NCBI GenBank assembly: GCA_015689685.1
Contig: WVSL01000008.1
Span: 92,964-156,963, forward strand
Source: Rhodobacterales bacterium HKCCE2091
GTDB lineage: Bacteria > Pseudomonadota > Alphaproteobacteria > Rhodobacterales > Rhodobacteraceae
Direction of reading: 5' to 3'
DNA length: 64,000 nucleotides
Each line of letters starts with the position of its first letter. Positions within the stretch are counted from its first letter, which is position 1. A program made the position numbers and the translations under genes. Below, piece after piece: positions 38,392-45,707 of the stretch. The notes below the pieces were generated by a model. It was not told the DNA's origin, made no database searches, and saw only the letters and a program-made list of their open reading frames with translations.

Positions 38392-40027
38392 CGGCGTCCC
38401 TCCGCGGCACGGGGCCGCGATACTTCTCGGTCATCTCCGGCGGCACTTCCGACCCGTCGACGAGGAACGGCAGGATGCCCTTCCGCGCCGACCGGCCGCG
38501 CCCCGCGACGATCTCGGCGTCGGATTTCGTGACCCGCTGCGCCATCCGCAGCCCCCATTCCGAGAGATGGGCATAGAGCCGCCGGATCTCGGCGTCGTGC
38601 GCGTCGCCCTTGGCGAGGTCGCGGAACTCGTTCGGGTCGGTCCTGAGATCGAACAGCATCGGGCGGAACCCGCCCTCGGAGTGTATCAGCTTCCAGCGGC
38701 CGTCGAAGACCATGAACAGCCGGCAGTCGCGCGGCTCCAGTTCCAGCTTCACCGCCTGCGGGGTCTGCGAGTAGTCGAACTCGCTGATGACGTAGCGCCG
38801 CCAGTCCTTCGGCGTCTCGCCGTGCAGCCAGGGGGTCAGCGCGCGGCCTTCGAGGATGTGCGACGGCGGCTCGCCCCCCATCGCCTCGACGAAGGTGGGC
38901 GCGAGGTCGATCGCCTCCACCAGCGCGTCGCAGGTGGTGCCTCGGGTCGCGTCGGCCTCCTCGCGCGGGTCGTAGACGATCAGCGGGATCTTCACCGACG
39001 GCTCGTGGAACAGGTCCTTCTCGCCGAGCCAGTGGTCGCCCAGGTAGTCGCCGTGGTCCGAGGTCAGGACGATCATCGTGTCGTCCATCCGGCCGGTGGC
39101 TTCCAGGTGGTCGAGCAGCCGGCCGAGCTGGTCGTCGGCCTGCTTGATGAGCCCCATGTAGGCGGGGATCACCTTCTGCCGCACCTCGTCCTGCTGGAAC
39201 GCCTGCGCGATCCGGTTGCCCATGTAGGCGCCGAAGACCGGGTGCGGGTCGTCGCGCTCCATCTCGTGCCGGGTCGCGGCGGGGACGTGGTTGGGGCCGA
39301 ACATGTCGTGGTAGGGCGCGGGGACAATGTAGGGCCAGTGCGGCTTGATGTAGCTGACATGGGCGAGCCACGGGCCCTCGGCGGCGTCGATGAAGCGGAT
39401 CGTCTCGCCGGTCAGCCACGGCGTCTCGCTGTCCTCCTCGGCGATGTTGGCGGGCTTGTCGGCATGCATGAACATCCAGCCCGACGCCTTCTCGCCGTCC
39501 TCGGTCCCGGCATTGGCGAAGTCGGCCCAGGGGTTATCGCCGGGGTAACCCTTCGCCTTGAGGTACTCGTTGTAGGGGCTGCGTTTCTCGTCGTAGAACC
39601 CGTCCGGCCCCCATCCCCAGAGCCCGTCGTCGCGGACGTGAACGTCGAAGCCGCACTCGGCCTGGCGCGCGCCGATCACGCTGTCGGGCGACAGGCCGAG
39701 CCGTTCCATGCCCTTCGCGTCGGCCTTCATGTGGGTCTTGCCGATCAGCCAGCACCCCGCGCCGATGCCGCGCAGGTGGTCGCCGAGCGTCATCTCGCCC
39801 ACCCGCAGCGGCCAGCCGTTCCACGCCGCCCCGTGGGAGGACACGTAGCGGCCGGTGTAGAACGACATCCGCGACGCGCCGCAGATCGGCGACTGGACGT
39901 AGGTGTTGGTGAAGCGGACCCCCATCGCCGCGACGCGGTCGAAGTTGGGCGTGTGCAGGTGCGGGTGACCGGCGCAGCTCAGGTAATCGAAGCGCAACTG
40001 GTCGTACATGATGAACAGGATGTTCAT
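38384..40027 (-). CDS. Cytoplasmic sulfatase / phosphonate monoester hydrolase-like enzyme
   Basis: A 547-residue type I sulfatase-superfamily enzyme. It starts NILFIMYDQLRFDYLSCAGH, where D9-Q10 are metal ligands of the PMH-like branch. The formylglycine site is SPICGASRMSFYTGR: C49-G-A-S-R53, i.e. CxAxR instead of the common CxPxR. Further ligands: IGKTHMKAD, and VLTSDHGDYLGDHWLGEKD. No signal peptide, so it acts in the cytoplasm. It is the first gene of the sulfatase-TRAP-TAXI-pobA run, 113 bases after LysR, with several inverted repeats in between. Substrate could be a sulfate ester, a phosphonate monoester or a phosphodiester; family members are promiscuous. Confidence 0.9.
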   Translation of the reverse strand: MNILFIMYDQLRFDYLSCAGHPHLHTPNFDRVAAMGVRFTNTYVQSPICGASRMSFYTGRYVSSHGAAWNGWPLRVGEMTLGDHLRGIGAGCWLIGKTHMKADAKGMERLGLSPDSVIGARQAECGFDVHVRDDGLWGWGPDGFYDEKRSPYNEYLKAKGYPGDNPWADFANAGTEDGEKASGWMFMHADKPANIAEEDSETPWLTGETIRFIDAAEGPWLAHVSYIKPHWPYIVPAPYHDMFGPNHVPAATRHEMERDDPHPVFGAYMGNRIAQAFQQDEVRQKVIPAYMGLIKQADDQLGRLLDHLEATGRMDDTMIVLTSDHGDYLGDHWLGEKDLFHEPSVKIPLIVYDPREEADATRGTTCDALVEAIDLAPTFVEAMGGEPPSHILEGRALTPWLHGETPKDWRRYVISEFDYSQTPQAVKLELEPRDCRLFMVFDGRWKLIHSEGGFRPMLFDLRTDPNEFRDLAKGDAHDAEIRRLYAHLSEWGLRMAQRVTKSDAEIVAGRGRSARKGILPFLVDGSEVPPEMTEKYRGPVPRRDAGE

Positions 40028-40097
40028 CGCGGGCCTCCCCTCCCGTATCGCGCGGCCGGTCCTCCTCCGTCCGCTCCGCCACCCTAACCGCGGGCCG

Positions 40098-40142
40098 GCA
40101 TAACCCGCAAATGCTGAATTTTCAGAGCCATAACCTTTGGCT
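40098..40142 (-). promoter_or_regulatory. Inverted-repeat cluster in front of the sulfatase operon
   Basis: Three consecutive inverted repeats: GCAT-N9-ATGC (40098-40114), CTGAA-TT-TTCAG (40114-40125) and AGCCA-N7-TGGCT (40126-40142, running into the LysR stop). The array lies 70-115 bases upstream of the sulfatase ATG, as expected for LysR recognition and activation sites. This is also the most AT-rich stretch nearby. Confidence 0.6.
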
Positions 40143-41043
40143 ATGCAGGGGCGGACAGGGCGGCGGCCTCCTCCCGCACGAGATCGGCGAAGGCGAGCGC
40201 GGCGGGCGTCGGTATCCGGTCGCGGGCGCGGGTCAGGGCGATGTCGACGGCGACGGGCGAGGTATCCACCGGCAGCGCCACCACGTCCCACCGCCGCAGC
40301 ATGTCCGGCACGGCGAGCGAAGGGAAGGAACACAGGAGGTCGGACGCCTCCAGGATCGACATGACGGCGAGGATCGAGTCGGATTTCACCACCGGCTCCG
40401 GCGGCGTCTGGCCGAGCGCCTGCAACAGCGGGACGTAGAGCGGTTGGCGCTCGCCCCGCCCGATCATCACCCAGTCCGCCCGCGCCAGTTCCGCCGGATC
40501 GGTGGTCGTCGCGTGGCGCGAGCGCGCGCCGGTCAGAAGCGTGATGCCGGTCGTCAGGAGCGGTTCCGCCGACAGCCCGGCGCCGGTGCCGGGCGCGGGG
40601 GCGGGGCCGAGCACGTAGTCGGCCTCCGCGGTCTTGAGCCGCCGGAACGCGGCCTCTGCGTGGCCGGACGTGACCTCCAGGTGGATGCCCGCGAACCGGC
40701 GCCGGAGCCGGGCCAGGACCGGCGGCAGAATCTTGATCGCGGCGAGCGGGGACACGATCACGTCGATCCGGCCGGTCACGGCGCCCCGCGCCTGCGCCAC
40801 GTCCTCGTCCAGCGCATGCAGGTCGCGGAGGATCCGGCGGCAGCGCTCGATCACCCGCTGCCCCTCGGCCGTGGGCAGCGCCCCGTGGGCGCCGCGGTGG
40901 AACAGCTGCGCGCCAAGCTCGCCCTCGGCCTGCTTCAGCGCCTTGGTCAGGGCGGGCTGCGTCCGGCCGAGCACCTGCGCCGCGGCCCCGAGGCTTCCGG
41001 CCTCGGCGATGGCGACGATCAGCTCGACATGGCCGGGACGCAT
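40141..41043 (-). CDS. LysR-family transcriptional regulator
   Basis: A 300-residue LTTR. The winged helix is ELIVAIAEAGSLGAAAQVLGRTQPALTKAL (residues ~7-36), followed by the linker helix and a two-lobed effector domain (GRIDVIVSPLAAIKILPPVL). The family branch resembles GbpR/PcaQ-type regulators, which often control aromatic or sugar uptake. It is on the same strand as the sulfatase-TRAP-TAXI-pobA genes, 113 bases upstream, and four bases downstream of the hexapeptide-repeat gene. It is the obvious candidate regulator of the sulfatase run (inference from position and the inverted-repeat cluster). Confidence 0.9.
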   Translation of the reverse strand: MRPGHVELIVAIAEAGSLGAAAQVLGRTQPALTKALKQAEGELGAQLFHRGAHGALPTAEGQRVIERCRRILRDLHALDEDVAQARGAVTGRIDVIVSPLAAIKILPPVLARLRRRFAGIHLEVTSGHAEAAFRRLKTAEADYVLGPAPAPGTGAGLSAEPLLTTGITLLTGARSRHATTTDPAELARADWVMIGRGERQPLYVPLLQALGQTPPEPVVKSDSILAVMSILEASDLLCSFPSLAVPDMLRRWDVVALPVDTSPVAVDIALTRARDRIPTPAALAFADLVREEAAALSAPA

Positions 41044-41047
41044 CGGG

Positions 41048-41596
41048 TCAGGCCGGCGACAGGTCGCTGCGGAAGCGGTCCTTGTTCCAGCGGTACTTCT
41101 CGGCCGACCCGGCGAGCCCCGCGATCTCGGCCTCGGTCAGCGGGCGCCTGGGCTTCGCGGGGAAACCGACCGCCATGTAGCCGTCGGGGATCTCGGCGTT
41201 CTCGGTCACCAGCGCGCCCGCCCCGATCAGGCAGTTCCGCCCGATCCGCGCGCCGTTCAGCACTGTCGCGCCCATGCCGATCAGGCTGCCGTCGCCGATG
41301 GTGCAGCCGTGCAGCATCGCCTTGTGCCCGATGGTGCAGTTCGCGCCGATGGTCAGCGGACAGCCCGGGTCGGTGTGGCAGACGACGTGTTCCTGCAGGT
41401 TCGAACCCTCGCCGACGACGATCGGCTCGTTGTCCCCGCGCAGGACCGCGCCCCACCAGACGGAACTGCCGGAGCGCAGTACGACGCGCCCGATCACGCG
41501 CGCGTCCGGGGCGATCCAGACATTGCCGTCCGCGGGCAGTTCCGGCGCGTGATCGCCGAGGCGGTAGAGGTTGGTGAGCGCTTGGGGTTCCGACAT
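41048..41596 (-). CDS. Gamma-carbonic anhydrase-like hexapeptide-repeat protein
   Basis: A 182-residue left-handed beta-helix protein. The hexapeptide repeats run from VWIAPDARVIGRVVLRSGSS through SLIGMGATVLNGARIGRNCL. Zinc ligand histidines of the gamma-class fold are visible in QEHVVCHTD, and IGHKAMLHGCTIGDG. Members include YrdA/PaaY-type proteins of uncertain activity; carbonic anhydrase activity, thioesterase or acyltransferase functions are known for relatives. Start 41596 precedes SEPQALTNLYRLG. It may be cotranscribed with LysR, only four bases downstream. Confidence 0.88.
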   Translation of the reverse strand: MSEPQALTNLYRLGDHAPELPADGNVWIAPDARVIGRVVLRSGSSVWWGAVLRGDNEPIVVGEGSNLQEHVVCHTDPGCPLTIGANCTIGHKAMLHGCTIGDGSLIGMGATVLNGARIGRNCLIGAGALVTENAEIPDGYMAVGFPAKPRRPLTEAEIAGLAGSAEKYRWNKDRFRSDLSPA

Positions 41597-41720
41597 GGGT
41601 CTCCTCCGGGGCCGGGTCCCGGCGACGCTACGGGCGCGGGGGCAGGGGGTCAACGTTGGCCGCCGGGACGCGGCACGGGCGATTGCAAACCCCCGCGGCA
41701 TTTCGTAGTGTCCGCGACGC

Positions 41721-41794
41721 GCGGGCGTTGTGTAATGGTAAGACCCTTGCCTTCCAAGCAAGAGATACGGGTTCGATTCCCGTCGCCCGCTCCA
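41721..41794 (+). tRNA. tRNA-Gly (anticodon TCC)
   Basis: A 74-base cloverleaf. The acceptor stem GCGGGCG pairs with CGCCCGC before discriminator T and encoded CCA. The D-arm is GTGTAATGGTAAGAC, the anticodon stem CTTGC/GCAAG encloses loop CTTCCAA with anticodon TCC at 41753-41755, and the T-arm is ACGGG-TTCGATT-CCCGT. It reads glycine codons GGA/GGG. Confidence 0.98.
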
Positions 41795-41907
41795 ACTTCT
41801 CCCCGTCAGGCGATGAAACCGGACGCCCCTGCGCGGCTCTGACTTCTTGTGCGCGCGACGGCGAGGCATTACCCCGGAACGACCGAGAGCCAGCCCGGAG
41901 CCGTCCG

Positions 41908-43716
41908 ATAGCCCGCCAGCCGAGATCCGCCGCCCCCGACCCCCGCACCGAGGATCGCGCCCGGTCGCGGCGGATCGGCGTGCTCGGTCGGCTGGCGCCG
42001 TTCCTCCGGCCTTACCGCCTGCTGATCGCCGCGGCGCTCGGGGCGCTGGTGCTGACGGCGGTGGTGTCGCTGACCCTGCCGCTCGCGGTGCGCCGGGTGG
42101 TCGACGGGTTCGAGACCGAGACCGCGGAACTGCTCGACAGCTACTTCATCGCCGCGCTCGCCATCGCGACGCTGCTCGCGTTCGGCACGGGGCTGCGCTA
42201 CTACCTCGTCACCCGGCTCGGCGAGCGCGTGATCGCGGATATCCGCAAGTCCGTCTTCGCGCGGATGATCTCCATGAGCCCGGCCTTCTTCGAGAAGATC
42301 ATGACCGGCGAGGTGCTCAGCCGGATCACCACCGACACGACGCTGCTGCTGTCGGTGATCTCGTCCTCGATCTCGATCGCGCTGCGGAACTTCCTGATCC
42401 TCGTCGGCGGCCTCGCGCTGATGCTGATCACCTCGCCCAAGCTGACCGGGCTGGTGCTGATCCTCGTGCCGGTCGTCGTGGTGCCGATCATCGTTCTCGG
42501 CCGCAGGCTCCGGACGCTCAGCCGGGAAAACCAGGACTGGATCGCGGAAAGCTCCGGCAAAGCGTCGGAATCGCTCCTGTCGGTGCAGACGGTGCAGGCC
42601 TTCACCGCCGAGGGCCCCGCGCGGGCGGAGTTCGACCGCGTGACCGAGGAAAGCTTCGGCAGCGCGAGGCGGCGCATCCTGACCCGCGCGATCATGACCG
42701 TCATCATCATCGCGCTGGTGTTCTCGGGCATCGTCGGCGTGCTCTGGATCGGGGCGCGGGACGTGCGGTCGGACGTGATGTCGATCGGCGAACTGATCCA
42801 GTTCCTGATCTACGCCATCATGGTCGCCGGCGCCGTCGCCGCACTGTCGGAGATCTGGGGCGAATTGCAGCGCGCCGCGGGCGCGACCGAACGCCTGATC
42901 GAGCTGCTCGGCGTCACCGACACCGTGCAGGACCCCGCCGCGCCGGTGGCGTTGGGGGAGGGGGGGCGCGGGGCGATCGCGTTCGAGGACGTGCGGTTCC
43001 ATTACCCGACACGGCTGAACGCGCCGGCGCTCGACGGAGTCGCCTTCACGGTCCGGCCGGGCGAGACCGTCGCGCTGGTGGGGCCGTCGGGTGCGGGCAA
43101 GTCCACGATCCTGCAACTGCTGCTGCGCTTCTACGACCCGGAGTCCGGCCGGATCACGCTCGACGGTACCGACCTGCGCGACATCAGCCGCGCGGAACTG
43201 CGCGGGGCCATCGCGCTGGTGCCGCAGGACCCGGTGATCTTCGCCGCCTCCGCACGAGAGAACATCCGCTTCGGCCGCCCCGGCGCGAGCGACCAAGAAG
43301 TCGAGGCCGCCGCCCGCGCCGCCGCCGCCCACGACTTCCTCGCCGCGCTGCCCGAGGGCTACGACACCTGGGTCGGGGAACGCGGCATCATGCTGTCGGG
43401 CGGCCAGAAGCAGCGCATCGCCATCGCCCGCGCGATCCTGCGCGACGCGCCGATCCTGCTGCTGGACGAGGCGACCTCGGCGCTCGACGCCGAAAGCGAA
43501 CGCGCGGTGCAGGAGGCCGTCGCGGAGATGGCCGAGGGCCGCACCACGCTGATCGTCGCGCACCGGCTGGCCACCGTGAAGAAGGCCGACCGCATCCTCG
43601 TCTTCGACGAGGGCCGGGTGGTCGCGGAGGGCAGCCACGACAGCCTCGTGGCCGAGGGCGGGCTCTATGCCCGGCTCGCGCGGTTGCAGTTCACCGAGGG
43701 CGTCGCGGCGGAGTAG
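41908..43716 (+). CDS. MsbA-like ABC transporter (fused permease-ATPase) with apparent ATA start
   Basis: A half-transporter exporting lipids or hydrophobic compounds. Residues ~25-310 are the six-helix ABC membrane domain (RPYRLLIAAALGALVLTAVV, EKIMTGEVLSRITTDTTLLL). The ATPase has Walker A GPSGAGKSTILQLLLRF, signature IMLSGGQKQRIAIARAIL, Walker B PILLLDEATSALD and H-loop IVAHRL. No in-frame ATG, GTG or TTG exists between the tRNA and GTG 41980, which lies inside the conserved N-terminus. ATA at 41908 gives MARQPRSAAPDPRTEDRARS and has GGAG (41897-41900) exactly seven bases upstream, so it is the best start, giving 602 residues. It may be a mutated ATG or sequencing error; the GTG alternative would give 578 residues. 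Confidence 0.85.
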   Translation: MARQPRSAAPDPRTEDRARSRRIGVLGRLAPFLRPYRLLIAAALGALVLTAVVSLTLPLAVRRVVDGFETETAELLDSYFIAALAIATLLAFGTGLRYYLVTRLGERVIADIRKSVFARMISMSPAFFEKIMTGEVLSRITTDTTLLLSVISSSISIALRNFLILVGGLALMLITSPKLTGLVLILVPVVVVPIIVLGRRLRTLSRENQDWIAESSGKASESLLSVQTVQAFTAEGPARAEFDRVTEESFGSARRRILTRAIMTVIIIALVFSGIVGVLWIGARDVRSDVMSIGELIQFLIYAIMVAGAVAALSEIWGELQRAAGATERLIELLGVTDTVQDPAAPVALGEGGRGAIAFEDVRFHYPTRLNAPALDGVAFTVRPGETVALVGPSGAGKSTILQLLLRFYDPESGRITLDGTDLRDISRAELRGAIALVPQDPVIFAASARENIRFGRPGASDQEVEAAARAAAAHDFLAALPEGYDTWVGERGIMLSGGQKQRIAIARAILRDAPILLLDEATSALDAESERAVQEAVAEMAEGRTTLIVAHRLATVKKADRILVFDEGRVVAEGSHDSLVAEGGLYARLARLQFTEGVAAE

Positions 43717-43776
43717 CCGTTTCGGAAACGACCGGTTTACGCCCCGTTTCGCCCAGATTCTCACACAATTCGCCTC

Positions 43777-43792
43777 GATACCCGCGGGTATC
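43777..43792. promoter_or_regulatory. 16-bp perfect palindrome upstream of the VPLPA-CTERM gene
   Basis: GATACCCGCGGGTATC is a perfect palindrome 69 bases upstream of the ATG of the exported protein. A shorter CGTTTC-G-GAAACG palindrome lies at 43718-43730 next to the ABC transporter stop. The first could be an operator; the second may help end transcription. Confidence 0.5.
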
Positions 43793-43860
43793 CGTGCCCC
43801 GGATGACCGCGCCGGAATGCCCCGTAAGCGGTGACTGATTGATTGGTTGGAGGATATCCA

Positions 43861-44427
43861 ATGAGATACGGATTGAAGGCCGCGCTGGCCGGCGTGGCCG
43901 CGGCGGTGATCTCGGCGACGACGGCGGGCGCCGCGACGCTGACCTACACCGACCTCGTGCAGAACACCGAGATCGACGATTATTATTTCACCGTGACCGC
44001 CGCCGGCACCGTCATCATCGACGTGCGCGAGACCTATTTCGGCGACCCGATCTTCCCCTACGTCGGGAACTTCGATTCCGAGATCAACCTGTTCCGCGAC
44101 GACGGCAACCTGACGCTGGACGACTTCATCGAGAACGACGATGACGGCGGCCTCGGGCTGGAAAGCCGGATCGTCCGCACCCTTGCCGCCGGGTCCTACC
44201 TGCTGCGTGTCGGCACCCACAACTTCGGCAACGTCTTCGGCACCGACGCCGTCATTATCGGCGCCACCAACACCGGCGGCCACCACGGCTATACCGATTA
44301 CACGCTGACCATCTCGGGCTCGGTGATCGAGACCCCGTCGGCGGTGCCGCTTCCGGCCGCGGGCTTCCTGCTCGCCGGTGGCGTCGGCGGCCTGGCGGTA
44401 ATGCGCCGCCGCCGCGCGCGGGGCTGA
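43861..44427 (+). CDS. Exported VPLPA-CTERM sorting-signal protein
   Basis: A 188-residue secreted protein. The signal peptide covers residues 1-25 (LAGVAAAVISATTAGAATLT). The mature part (TEIDDYYFTVTAAGTVIIDV, GNFDSEINLFRDDGNLTLDD) resembles DVUA0089/pre-peptidase-like beta domains. The C-terminus has the tripartite sorting signal: AVPLPAAGFLLAGGVGGLAV then RRRRARG. VPLPA-CTERM proteins are processed by an exosortase-type membrane protease and are usually linked to extracellular polysaccharide. No exosortase is in the window. ATG at 43861 follows TTGGAGGATATCC. A GC-rich hairpin follows. Confidence 0.9.
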   Translation: MRYGLKAALAGVAAAVISATTAGAATLTYTDLVQNTEIDDYYFTVTAAGTVIIDVRETYFGDPIFPYVGNFDSEINLFRDDGNLTLDDFIENDDDGGLGLESRIVRTLAAGSYLLRVGTHNFGNVFGTDAVIIGATNTGGHHGYTDYTLTISGSVIETPSAVPLPAAGFLLAGGVGGLAVMRRRRARG

Positions 44428-44464
44428 TCCCCGCACGCGCGAACGGACCTCGCTTCGTTTCCAC

Positions 44465-44498
44465 GGCCCCGCAGGCACCACGCCGGCGGGGTCGTTTC
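44465..44498 (+). terminator. Probable terminator of the VPLPA-CTERM gene
   Basis: GGCCCCGC (44465-44472) pairs with GCGGGGTC (44486-44493), with one G-T pair, then GTTTC follows. It lies 38 bases after the stop codon. Confidence 0.65.
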
Positions 44499-44590
44499 GC
44501 GTTCGGTCCCGAGGGAACCGGTGCGCGCTGTCGCGGGTTGGAGCGGTGGCGCCGTCGCGGCGCGCCCGTTCCGCCCCCGTGAGGTCGCAG

Positions 44591-45598
44591 GTGACCGCCA
44601 AGCTGATCTACTACCCCGACAACCGCCCTGGCATCACCCGGCGCCGCTGCGGCAAGGGCTTCGCCTACTACCTTCCCGCGGGCGCGCTGATCTCGGACAA
44701 GCTCGAACGCGACCGCATCGCCGCCATCGCCGTCCCGCCGGCGTATACCGGTGTCTGGATCACGCCCGAACCCTGGGGCCATCTCCAGGCCACGGGGCGC
44801 GACGCGAAGGGGCGCAAGCAGTACCGCTACCACCCCGACTGGCAGGCGATCCGCTCGGAACGCAAGTACGCCGCGCTGGCGGAGTTCGGTCGCGCGCTGC
44901 CTCGGCTCAGGGGCCGCATCGCCGCGGGGCTCGGCGCCGAGGCCGGATCGCAGGAGCTCGCGCTCGCCGCGGTGCTCGCGCTGCTCGATCGGGCCGCGAT
45001 CCGCATCGGCCATCCCGACTACGCGCGCGAGAACGAGAGCTTCGGCGCGACCACCCTGTTGCGGAGCCATGCCCGGATGACCCGCGACGGGGTCAATCTG
45101 TCCTTTCCCGGCAAGTCCGGCAGCCAGGTCTCCGTGACGCTGCGCGGCGACCGCCTCGGCCGCGCGCTGCACCGGGTGCGGGGGCTGTCGGGGGCGGAGC
45201 TGATCTCCTGGCGGGACGCGGCCGGGCAGGTCCGCGCGGTGCGGTCCGAGGCGGTGAACGGGCTGATCGAGGATGTCTGCGGCCCCGGCATGAGCGCCAA
45301 GACCTTCCGCACCTGGACCGGCACCCATGCCGCGTTCCTCGCCGCGCAGGAGGACGGCCCGCTGACCATCGCCGCGATGGCCGGGGCCGCGGCGGACAGG
45401 CTTCACAACACGCCCGCCATCGCCCGGTCGAGCTACATCCACCCCGCCGTCCTCGCGCTCGCCGATCTCGACACCGCCGACCGGGCGGCGGAACTCGCGG
45501 CGCTGGAACCGGTGGAGATGTCGGGCCTGCGCGCGGGCGAAGGCGCGCTGATCGCGATGCTGGAGGGGGCGGGAACGGTGCGGGTCGCGGCGGAATAG
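44591..45598 (+). CDS. DNA topoisomerase IB (poxvirus type)
   Basis: Relaxes supercoils by a 3'-phosphotyrosyl intermediate. The 335-residue protein has the family opening AKLIYYPDNRPGITRRRCGKGF, then AVPPAYTGVWITPEPWGHLQ and ATGRDAKGRKQYRYHPDWQ with catalytic Arg/Lys. Further on are RIGHPDYARENESFGATTLL, FRTWTGTHA and the nucleophile Tyr in RSSYIHPAVL. Start: GTG 44591 has GAGG six bases upstream; a GTG at 44546 has GGAG too close. Bacterial TopIB is an accessory enzyme scattered among Proteobacteria. It stands alone. Confidence 0.93.
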   Translation: MTAKLIYYPDNRPGITRRRCGKGFAYYLPAGALISDKLERDRIAAIAVPPAYTGVWITPEPWGHLQATGRDAKGRKQYRYHPDWQAIRSERKYAALAEFGRALPRLRGRIAAGLGAEAGSQELALAAVLALLDRAAIRIGHPDYARENESFGATTLLRSHARMTRDGVNLSFPGKSGSQVSVTLRGDRLGRALHRVRGLSGAELISWRDAAGQVRAVRSEAVNGLIEDVCGPGMSAKTFRTWTGTHAAFLAAQEDGPLTIAAMAGAAADRLHNTPAIARSSYIHPAVLALADLDTADRAAELAALEPVEMSGLRAGEGALIAMLEGAGTVRVAAE

Positions 45599-45707
45599 GC
45601 CGTCGCGCAGCGTCAACCTTGCGCGGATCCGCCGTTCCCCCCATGCTGCACGCCAACCCGGATGGGAGAGCCGGGGGGAGATCGGGACACGGGCAGGGAG
45701 GGGCCTC

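Noticed and set aside
41813..41842. Nine-codon ATG frame between tRNA-Gly and the ABC transporter
   Set aside because: No ribosome site, no attenuator structure, and the transporter start is better explained by ATA 41908.
41869..44601. Long minus-strand open frame opposite the ABC transporter and VPLPA gene
   Set aside because: Shadow of strong plus-strand genes; His/Arg-rich without domains.
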